From positions 1 through 9,176 of the forward strand of contig JAGGRV010000310.1 in NCBI GenBank assembly GCA_021159445.1: DNA of 9,176 nt, given 5' to 3'. Positions within the stretch are counted from its first letter, which is position 1, and each line of letters begins with the position of its first letter. Below, in pieces: positions 1 to 5,067 of this stretch. Origin of the DNA: Deltaproteobacteria bacterium (GTDB lineage Bacteria; Desulfobacterota; Dissulfuribacteria; Dissulfuribacterales; UBA3076). Below the pieces are notes generated by a model. That model was given only the letters and a program-made list of their open reading frames with translations. It searched no databases and was not told where the DNA came from. A program made the position numbers and the translations under genes.

Positions 1-30
1 CAATTCTTCATAGGCAGGTTTTTTGGTCAT
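1..30 (-). CDS. 5' end of a truncated gene, probably a PAS-type sensor kinase
   Basis: The minus strand opens with ATG (plus 28-30) and reads M-T-K-K-P-A-Y-E-E-L before running off the left edge. A GGAGAA ribosome binding site (plus 37-42) sits six bases before the ATG, so this looks like a true gene start. From memory of the family, N-termini of the form M-x-K-K-P-x-Y-E-E-L followed by a coiled coil are typical of large multi-PAS histidine kinases of Desulfobacterota. With ten codons visible the product is an inference, while the start itself is well supported. The MITE-like element ends less than 30 bp upstream of the ribosome binding site, so it probably separates this gene from its original promoter. 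Confidence 0.55.
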   Translation of the reverse strand, partial: MTKKPAYEEL

Positions 31-36
31 TACAGG

Positions 37-42
37 TTCTCC
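37..42 (-). promoter_or_regulatory. Ribosome binding site of the truncated left-edge gene
   Basis: GGAGAA on the minus strand lies six bases upstream of the ATG at plus 28-30. It is the main reason to treat the ten-codon fragment as a real gene start. Confidence 0.55.
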
Positions 43-125
43 GCTGTTTAATGTGAGGAACGGGTGACATCCTTCACGACAAGTCAAAAGTAGTTTACAC
101 TTTGTTGACCTTGTATTTTGGCAGT

Positions 126-148
126 GAAATTGGAAATTGGAAATTGGG
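126..148. repeat. Tandem GAAATTG heptamers, left arm of the internal inverted repeat
   Basis: Three successive copies of GAAATTG are followed by GG. The array pairs with the heptamer array at 178-204: over 20 positions about 18 match in inverted orientation, and one of the two mismatches would be a G-U pair in RNA. Confidence 0.65.
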
Positions 149-177
149 AAAAACACAAAGATGTAAATGCGTTACCT

Positions 178-204
178 AATTTCAAATTTCGAATTTCCAG
201 TTTC
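178..204. repeat. AATTTC-type heptamers, right arm of the internal inverted repeat
   Basis: The array reads AATTTC, AAATTTC, GAATTTC, CAGTTTC, a degenerate seven-base periodicity that is the reverse complement of the array at 126-148. The two arms are separated by about 29 bp of loop. Confidence 0.65.
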
Positions 205-280
205 GACATCGGTATCAAATTCGACAATACACTCTTTTTCGAAAAAGTGTAAACTGGTGAATGAAGGATGCCGAACGGGT

Positions 281-413
281 CACTAATTATTGTCCTTTGG
301 CTTCAGATGGCGTTGCCCTATCCTCCGGCTGGGCCATGTTTAATCTATATTTTTTTGGTGGAGGGGGCAAGCAAAGAGGTTGGCTTCTCGTTTTTCAGGG
401 CTTGCGCAAATGG
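281..413. other. Non-coding remainder between the insertion and the ATPase gene
   Basis: With the element at 58-280 this completes the gene-free stretch 31-413. It lies downstream of the minus-strand ATPase stop codon. I see no convincing terminator: GCAAGC and GCTTGC form only a six-base inverted repeat around a long loop near 367-405, and no T-run follows on the minus strand. A 16-codon minus-strand reading frame (287-337) has no ribosome binding site and is not called. Confidence 0.5.
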
Positions 414-1634
414 TTATGCAAAAAATCTTGAAGCGGATATCTGGTAAAGACCGTCCTCTCTTTTTTCGGCAATATTCTCCTGTCTGACAACCTGAACAAA
501 AGAAATGCCTCCCAATGTATTCCTGTTCTTGCGATGATGATAATCTATGGTTGAACGGGAAAGTTTAGCTTCAACCATTAACCATGGCTCCTTGTCCCGC
601 AGTATCAGGAAATCGGTTTCCTTTCCGTCACGGTCGCGCAAGAAATGCAAGTCGAAATTGCTAATTCCTGCATCTGTCCAAAGTTCCAAAAGTGTTTTAA
701 GCTCAACCGCTATATAATTTTCAAATTGTGTGGCAGGATCATTTATTTTTGTCCAGTCAAAAAAATACACTTTGTTTTCCTTGGTCAGGGATCGGGCAAT
801 TTTCTTAGAATATGGCGGGATCCTGAATATCAAGTATCCTAGTTCCATAGCCTTCAGGTAGTTGGAGACTGTGGCAAAACTGCATTTAATATTTGCAGTC
901 AAGGAATTTATAGATAAAGGCGAAGCAATTTTTGATGGAAGCAGGTACATGAGAGTGGCAATATTTTCAAGCTCCTGAATCCTGGTCAAATCCCTCATGT
1001 CTTCGCGAATAAGTCTGTCGACATAATCGGTTCGCCACTTGTTGTGAAAACGAACGGAAGTAGAAAGCAGGGGTTCCGGAAATCCGCTAAACCGCAACAA
1101 TGCGGAAAGCTCTTTTTCTTTATATGTTAGGTGATCCAGTTTTTGCATTATCCAGTCGTCTGCATCTGCCGGAGGCTCAAGAAAAGATTTGCCTGTCAGT
1201 TCTCTTAAGGTGACAGGATTCAGACGAAAGGTAAAATATCTGCCTGCCAGGCTATCGCCGCTTTTACGCATCATGTCAAGCCTGGCAGATCCGGTAACTA
1301 TAAAGCCGTTTTCTTCTCCAAATGAATCAAAAAAATCTTTCAGGACATTTTTCCATTCAGGATACTTGTGAATTTCATCCATACATAGCCATCGCCTTCC
1401 ATTTGATGGCTTTACATTGTATAATTCTCGAACGAAAAAATGATAGTCAGCTATATACCGATCCCTTGTTTTACGGTCATCCCAGTTATAATAAAGCTTC
1501 AGGCAGTTCTGCCCTTTGAGAAATTTCTTTGCAACAGTAGTCTTTCCGGTTTGCCGAGGGCCGATAATAAAACGCATCTGCCGCCCGAAATTTCTGGAAA
1601 AGGCAATTTTGCTGATATGTCGTTTAATCATCAT
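414..1634 (-). CDS. AAA+ ATPase with C-terminal DUF4143 domain
   Basis: A 406-residue cytoplasmic protein of the AAA_14/DUF4143 family. These stand-alone P-loop ATPases are widespread in bacteria and archaea, vary from strain to strain, and have poorly defined roles. Visible motifs are Walker A GPRQTGKTT (25-33), Walker B LCMDE (83-87), a sensor-like VTGSARLDM (113-121), the family block GRYFTFRLNPVTLRE (131-145), a probable winged-helix region (about 225-275), and a C-terminal restriction-endonuclease-like core with D341 in ETDFLI and E355-x-K357 in VEAK. Length and key residues look intact, so it is probably functional. An in-frame TAA directly precedes the ATG, and a second ATG follows at 1629-1631, so the start is fixed to one of the two. 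No Shine-Dalgarno sequence is visible. Transcription probably begins at the extended -10 promoter next to the palindrome at 1689-1712. Its target is unknown, and the DNA-binding or nuclease activity is inferred from domains only. Confidence 0.9.
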   Translation of the reverse strand: MMIKRHISKIAFSRNFGRQMRFIIGPRQTGKTTVAKKFLKGQNCLKLYYNWDDRKTRDRYIADYHFFVRELYNVKPSNGRRWLCMDEIHKYPEWKNVLKDFFDSFGEENGFIVTGSARLDMMRKSGDSLAGRYFTFRLNPVTLRELTGKSFLEPPADADDWIMQKLDHLTYKEKELSALLRFSGFPEPLLSTSVRFHNKWRTDYVDRLIREDMRDLTRIQELENIATLMYLLPSKIASPLSINSLTANIKCSFATVSNYLKAMELGYLIFRIPPYSKKIARSLTKENKVYFFDWTKINDPATQFENYIAVELKTLLELWTDAGISNFDLHFLRDRDGKETDFLILRDKEPWLMVEAKLSRSTIDYHHRKNRNTLGGISFVQVVRQENIAEKREDGLYQISASRFFA

Positions 1635-1677
1635 TTAGACAATTTATGTTGTTTCAAGGGAAAAATCAAGGCTTTTT

Positions 1678-1706
1678 TTGATAACACTTTAAATTTGCCA
1701 TGGCAA
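1678..1706 (-). promoter_or_regulatory. Predicted promoter for the DUF4143 ATPase gene
   Basis: On the minus strand a -35-like TTGCCA (plus 1701-1706) is 17 bp from a -10-like TATCAA (plus 1678-1683), which is preceded by TGT as in an extended -10. The start point would fall near 1670, leaving a leader of about 35 nt. The -35 lies inside the palindrome. Confidence 0.45.
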
Positions 1707-1712
1707 ATTTAA
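1689..1712. promoter_or_regulatory. Perfect 24-bp palindrome, probable operator
   Basis: The half-site TTAAATTTGCCA (1689-1700) is followed directly by its exact reverse complement (1701-1712), with no spacer. It lies between two divergent genes and carries the -35 hexamers of both predicted promoters, so a bound dimeric regulator would block both. I do not recognise a named regulator for this sequence. A rho-independent terminator is unlikely because no U-run follows the stem directly on either strand and the site is upstream of both genes. Confidence 0.6.
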
Positions 1713-1723
1713 GTACATATAAA
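1695..1723 (+). promoter_or_regulatory. Predicted promoter for the small gene at 1790 and possibly the cluster after it
   Basis: TTGCCA (1695-1700, five of six to consensus) and TATAAA (1718-1723, five of six) are separated by the ideal 17 bp. This is the best promoter match I found in the window. The -35 overlaps the palindrome. A start near 1730 would give a leader of about 60 nt. Confidence 0.5.
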
Positions 1724-1789
1724 ATATTGTCTGTTTCCGTTTCGGTAAGTTTGTAAGAATTTAACGGAGTTAGTTTAATAAAAGGTAAG

Positions 1790-2188
1790 GTGGCGGCAGT
1801 GGTCAAAGAAGATACGGAGATATGTGAGGCGCTGAAGGATCTCCTGCCTGATCGCGGAGAAGAGCTATGCGAAGTAAAAGGCCAAATCTCCAATCTGGTT
1901 TTGATACAAGGGACCTTGCCTAAAAAACTTGAGTCTGAACAGAGCATCATTCTGAAAGTGAAGGGCATGGGTAAATTCATGGCAAAGGTTGTATTCCTTA
2001 CTGAAAGTGATACTACACTGAATGATATGACCTCGGCGTTAGTCAAGGAGAAAGGAAGTATCATATGGCGCAGAGAAAAGAACGGTTTCTGTGTATTGCT
2101 CAAAGCAGAAAAGGAGTTTTTGCCCTCTGTAGGAGATGAGGTCAGTTTGAAAGTCAAATCTGCTAGGAGAATGATAGAAGGCTGTTAA
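1790..2188 (+). CDS. Small soluble protein of unknown function
   Basis: A 132-residue protein I do not recognise. It has no signal peptide, membrane segment or obvious catalytic motif. The N-terminal 25 residues look helical and acidic. The rest alternates short hydrophobic stretches with charged ones, as in a small beta-rich domain. The segment GSIIWRREKNGF (89-100) vaguely recalls the last strands of PilZ domains, but the RxxxR motif that PilZ uses for c-di-GMP is not visible, so this is only a weak structural guess. The GTG at 1790 is the longest start; a GTG at 1799, preceded by AAGGTGG at a good distance, may be the real one. It follows the palindrome-associated promoter and lies 89 bp before the lipoprotein gene on the same strand. 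Confidence 0.65.
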   Translation: MAAVVKEDTEICEALKDLLPDRGEELCEVKGQISNLVLIQGTLPKKLESEQSIILKVKGMGKFMAKVVFLTESDTTLNDMTSALVKEKGSIIWRREKNGFCVLLKAEKEFLPSVGDEVSLKVKSARRMIEGC

Positions 2189-2210
2189 GCCAAGAACTGT
2201 TTAAAGTCCT

Positions 2211-2253
2211 GGGGGCCCTTTCAGAGAAGCCCGTATTTCCTGACAGGGCCTCT
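2211..2253 (+). promoter_or_regulatory. G/C-rich stem-loop upstream of the lipoprotein gene
   Basis: GGCCCTTTCAG (2214-2224) pairs with CTGACAGGGCC (2240-2250) at 10 of 11 positions around a 15-nt loop, and the stem can extend three pairs outward if G-U pairs are allowed. It sits between two co-directional genes and ends 11 nt before the ribosome binding site. No T-run follows, so it is unlikely to be an intrinsic terminator. An RNA processing, stability or translation-control element is possible. Confidence 0.35.
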
Positions 2254-2277
2254 GCTGGTTGAAAAGGAGGTGTAATC

Positions 2278-2928
2278 ATGAACATTCGTTTTTGGACTGT
2301 TTGTGGATTGGTTTTGATGATGCTGTCTGCCTGTGCCGCACCACAGACCCGGACCCAGAAAGGCGCTGTTTACGGTACTGCCGGAGGAGCTGCAGCAGGG
2401 GCAATTGCAGGTCAGGCTATAGGCCGTGACACCAAGGCAACTCTTGAGGGCGCGGCCATCGGGGCGATATTGGGCGGTCTGGCGGGTGCTGGAGCCGGTC
2501 ATTATATGGATAAACAGGAACAGGCTCTCCGGCAAGCCGCGGCGGCGTCCGAAGCCGCGGCTGTGCAACGCCAGGGGGATATCCTGTCTGTAACTCTCAA
2601 GAGTGATTTTCTTTTCGATGTGGATTCCAGTGTAGTGCATCCAGGAGCCTATTCTGAGATAGATCGTCTGGCTAGGGTGTTTACCCAGTATCCTGATACA
2701 AGGATCCGTATAGAAGGATATACTGACAGCACAGGCCCTGAAGAGTATAATCTACGTCTGTCACAGAGGAGGGCCGAGGCAGTAAAACAGTTACTTGTTT
2801 CAAAGGTAGTATCGCCGGACAGGATTACAGCTATAGGCTATGGAGAAAGCAGGCCCAAGGCCGGGAATGACACTCCTTACGGCCGGCAGCTTAACCGAAG
2901 GGTTGAGATCTATATCGAGCCCAGGTAG
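2278..2928 (+). CDS. OmpA-family outer-membrane lipoprotein with glycine-zipper segment
   Basis: A 216-residue lipoprotein that probably tethers the outer membrane to peptidoglycan, similar in layout to YiaD/YfiB. The N-terminus has a basic residue, a hydrophobic core and lipobox LSAC (16-19). Cys19 would be lipidated, and Ala at +2 predicts outer-membrane sorting. Residues 29-75 are a glycine-zipper region rich in GxxxG spacing. An alanine-rich linker (86-95) leads to the OmpA_C domain (about 101-214). Visible peptidoglycan-contact residues are D150 (in GYTDSTG) and R165 in the N-x-x-L-S-x-x-R-A motif, and the domain closes with NRRVEIYI. A textbook ribosome binding site, AAGGAGGTG (2264-2272), precedes the ATG. 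glgC starts 16 nt after the stop, so the two are probably co-transcribed although functionally unrelated. Confidence 0.92.
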   Translation: MNIRFWTVCGLVLMMLSACAAPQTRTQKGAVYGTAGGAAAGAIAGQAIGRDTKATLEGAAIGAILGGLAGAGAGHYMDKQEQALRQAAAASEAAAVQRQGDILSVTLKSDFLFDVDSSVVHPGAYSEIDRLARVFTQYPDTRIRIEGYTDSTGPEEYNLRLSQRRAEAVKQLLVSKVVSPDRITAIGYGESRPKAGNDTPYGRQLNRRVEIYIEPR

Positions 2929-2933
2929 GTGTT

Positions 2934-2940
2934 GGGAGGA
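2934..2940 (+). promoter_or_regulatory. Ribosome binding site that fixes the glgC start
   Basis: GGGAGGA lies four bases before the ATG at 2945. The open frame extends back to an ATG at 2840, but that lies inside the lipoprotein gene, has no comparable site, and would add 35 residues before the first conserved strand of GlgC. Confidence 0.75.
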
Positions 2941-2944
2941 ATAC

Positions 2945-4213
2945 ATGCGGGATACTTTGGCCGTGATTCTGGCCGGAGGAGTTGGAAGCAGGCTTAACGT
3001 CCTGGTGCGACACAGGGCCAAGCCGGCTGTTCCCTTTGGCGGTATCTACAGGATAATTGATTTTGCCCTTTCAAATGTTATGAATTCAGATCTTAATCAT
3101 GTGGCAGTGCTGACCCAATACAAGCCTCTTTCTCTTATGGGGCACATAGGGACCGGCGTTGCCTGGGATTTTACCGGCAGGACCAGGGGAGTCAAGATCC
3201 TGCCACCACGTACAGGGGAGAAAGATTCAGACTGGTATAAGGGCACTGCGGATGCAATACGGCAGAACCTGGATTTTATAGAGGCCAGACCATCAAAACA
3301 AATCTTAATACTTTCAGGGGATCATGTCTATTACATGGATTACAAAGACATGGTTAAGCACCACAAGGTTTCAGGCGCTAAGGTCACAGTGGCTATGATG
3401 ACCGTTCCATGGGAGCAGACGGATCAATTCGGAATTGGCATCCTGGATGAAAAGGGCCGGATTGTCGATTGGGAAGAAAAGCCTGAAAAGGCCAGATCAA
3501 ATCTGGCCTCAATGGGAATTTATGTATTTGATACCGGATACCTGGTCAAATCACTGAGGGCTACCAATGAGGTTGACTTTGGTCACCATATCCTGCCCAA
3601 GGCCATGGAGGATGGGCAGTTGTTTGCTTACACTTTCCACGGATACTGGCGGGACGTGGGAACGGTGCCTGCATACTGGGAAGCCAACATGGACTTGCTC
3701 AGGCCGGAAAGTGGTTTGGAGCCTGAGACCTGGAGCATATGCACTAATGTTGAAAATGAGGGCCTGCTATTTGACCGCCCACCGGCAAGGATTCTACCCG
3801 GTGCCGATGTAAAGAATTCGGCTATTACCAAAGGCTGTGTGATACGTGGGATAGTGAATGGGTCGGTTCTCTCACCCGGAGTGGTGGTGGAATCAGGGGC
3901 AAAGGTAATTGATTCTGTACTTATGCATAATACATGGGTGGGTAGCGGGGCGTTTTTGAACAAAGTTGTGACTGACAAGGAGGTCACAATCGGCCCTGAC
4001 TCCAACATCGGGCTGGGGAATATTGATGTGGCAAATCGTCTCTATCCCGAGCACCTTTCTGCCGGCATAACCCTGGTCGGCAAATGGGCCTCTGTCCCCA
4101 AAGGGGCAAAAGTCGGCACAAATTGTATTATTGCCCAAGGGGTCACGAACAACATGTGGCCGGAGGATTTATTACTCCCTGACGGGGAGACACTGGATGG
4201 TATAAGTAAATGA
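2945..4213 (+). CDS. glgC: Glucose-1-phosphate adenylyltransferase (ADP-glucose pyrophosphorylase)
   Basis: Makes ADP-glucose and pyrophosphate from ATP and glucose-1-phosphate, the committed and normally allosteric step of bacterial glycogen synthesis. With the ATG at 2945 the protein has 422 residues, typical for GlgC. Seen in order: nucleotide loop LAGGVGSRL (9-17), RAKPAVPFGG (24-33) and YRIIDFALSN (35-44), GTADAIRQN (100-108), GDH with the metal-binding Asp126 (125-127), EKP with the sugar-phosphate Lys179, GYWRDVGT (233-240), then a C-terminal left-handed beta-helix with hexapeptide-like repeats (about 285-395). At the position of E. coli Lys39, the fructose-1,6-bisphosphate site, this protein has His23, so activator preference may differ. 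The 3' end overlaps glyQ by four bases (ATGA). No glgA or glgB is in the window. Confidence 0.95.
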   Translation: MRDTLAVILAGGVGSRLNVLVRHRAKPAVPFGGIYRIIDFALSNVMNSDLNHVAVLTQYKPLSLMGHIGTGVAWDFTGRTRGVKILPPRTGEKDSDWYKGTADAIRQNLDFIEARPSKQILILSGDHVYYMDYKDMVKHHKVSGAKVTVAMMTVPWEQTDQFGIGILDEKGRIVDWEEKPEKARSNLASMGIYVFDTGYLVKSLRATNEVDFGHHILPKAMEDGQLFAYTFHGYWRDVGTVPAYWEANMDLLRPESGLEPETWSICTNVENEGLLFDRPPARILPGADVKNSAITKGCVIRGIVNGSVLSPGVVVESGAKVIDSVLMHNTWVGSGAFLNKVVTDKEVTIGPDSNIGLGNIDVANRLYPEHLSAGITLVGKWASVPKGAKVGTNCIIAQGVTNNMWPEDLLLPDGETLDGISK

Positions 4214-5067
4214 TTTTTCAGGAAATTATAACAAATCTTAATAAATACTGGCAGGAACAGGGGTGCATATTGCTCCAGCCATATGATATGGAGGTAGGGG
4301 CAGGGACCTTTCATCCGGCCACTTTTCTTCTATCCCTGGGGCCTGAGCCTTGGAGTGTTGCATATGTACAGCCATCGCGGCGTCCCACAGACGGCCGTTA
4401 TGGTGAGAATCCCAACCGTCTGCAGCACTATTACCAGTATCAGGTAATACTCAAGCCCTCACCTGATAACATACAGGACTTGTATCTTCACAGCCTGGCA
4501 AATTTCAATCTGAATTTGGCAGAACATGATGTACGTTTTGTGGAGGATGACTGGGAGTCACCAACCCTCGGGGCCTGGGGACTTGGTTGGGAGGTCTGGC
4601 TTGATGGTATGGAGATTACCCAATTCACGTATTTTCAGCAGGTCGGCGGGGTTGATGTAAATCCAATATCTGTTGAGATTACCTATGGCCTGGAACGGAT
4701 CGCCATGTATCTTCAGGGAATAGATAATGTCTATGACCTCAAATGGAATGACCAGGTGAGATACGGTGCCATACATCATAGGGACGAGGTGGAGTTCTCT
4801 CGCTATAATTTTGAGGCTGCGGACGTGGAGACCTTGAAGCAACTGTTTTCCCTCCACTACAAAGAGGGGTTGAGATTGCTGGAGCAAAGACTTGTGCTTC
4901 CGGCCTATGACCAGTGTCTTAAGTGCTCTCACTACTTTAATCTCCTGGATGCCAGAAGTGCCATAAGTGTGTCGGAGAGGACTGCATATATAGGCCGTGT
5001 CCGTGAACTCGCACGGGGAGTTGCCGAGAGATACACAGCTCTTGAAGAGGGAGGTGGCAAGGCGTGA
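4210..5067 (+). CDS. glyQ: Glycyl-tRNA synthetase, alpha subunit
   Basis: Catalytic-core subunit of the alpha2-beta2 glycyl-tRNA synthetase, which in the cytoplasm charges tRNA-Gly using ATP and glycine. At 285 residues it is slightly shorter than E. coli GlyQ (303), mainly at the two ends. Signature blocks are near-identical to the family: QPSRRPTDGRYGENPNR (54-70), the VEDDWESPTLGAWGLGWEVW block (111-130), QFTYFQQVGG (138-147), and class II motif 3 YGLERIAMYLQG (159-170). The C-terminal helical region carries FNLLDARSAISVSER. The ATG overlaps the glgC stop codon (ATGA), with GGATGG (4195-4200) inside glgC as a modest ribosome binding site, so translation is probably coupled to glgC. The stop overlaps the glyS start. 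Confidence 0.97.
   Translation: MIFQEIITNLNKYWQEQGCILLQPYDMEVGAGTFHPATFLLSLGPEPWSVAYVQPSRRPTDGRYGENPNRLQHYYQYQVILKPSPDNIQDLYLHSLANFNLNLAEHDVRFVEDDWESPTLGAWGLGWEVWLDGMEITQFTYFQQVGGVDVNPISVEITYGLERIAMYLQGIDNVYDLKWNDQVRYGAIHHRDEVEFSRYNFEAADVETLKQLFSLHYKEGLRLLEQRLVLPAYDQCLKCSHYFNLLDARSAISVSERTAYIGRVRELARGVAERYTALEEGGGKA

Larger units (their letters stand above)
58..280. mobile_element. MITE-like palindromic insertion with 8-bp target duplication
   Basis: The outermost feature is an exact direct repeat, GAACGGGT, at 58-65 and 273-280. Immediately inside it are inverted ends: GACATCCTTCA (66-76) and, on the other strand, GGCATCCTTCA (262-272), matching at 10 of 11 positions. Further in, AGTTTACACTTT (92-103) is repeated as its exact reverse complement at 244-255. 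Deeper still, an A/T-rich heptamer array (126-148) is mirrored at 178-204. The 207-bp element (66-272) could therefore fold into one long imperfect hairpin. It contains no plausible coding region. Terminal inverted repeats, a target-site duplication, small size and no transposase are the defining traits of a MITE. Several bacterial IS families make 8-bp duplications, but I cannot name the parent. Confidence 0.6.

Noticed and set aside
287..337. 16-codon minus-strand frame (M-A-Q-P-E-D-R...) between the insertion and the ATPase gene
   Set aside because: No ribosome binding site, too short, and no partner or promoter visible.
1666..2157. 163-codon minus-strand frame opposite the small unknown gene
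   Set aside because: It spans the divergent promoter region and palindrome, has no family features, and its Ser/Phe/Leu-rich composition is typical of an antisense shadow.
2537..2562. Two GCCGCGGC palindromes in the lipoprotein gene
   Set aside because: They encode the alanine-rich linker after the glycine zipper; repeated Ala codons explain them without a regulatory role.
2840..2944. Extended glgC start at 2840, adding 35 residues
   Set aside because: The extra part lies wholly within the lipoprotein gene and the gap after it, has no ribosome binding site, and the ATG at 2945 has GGGAGGA at proper distance and fits GlgC length.
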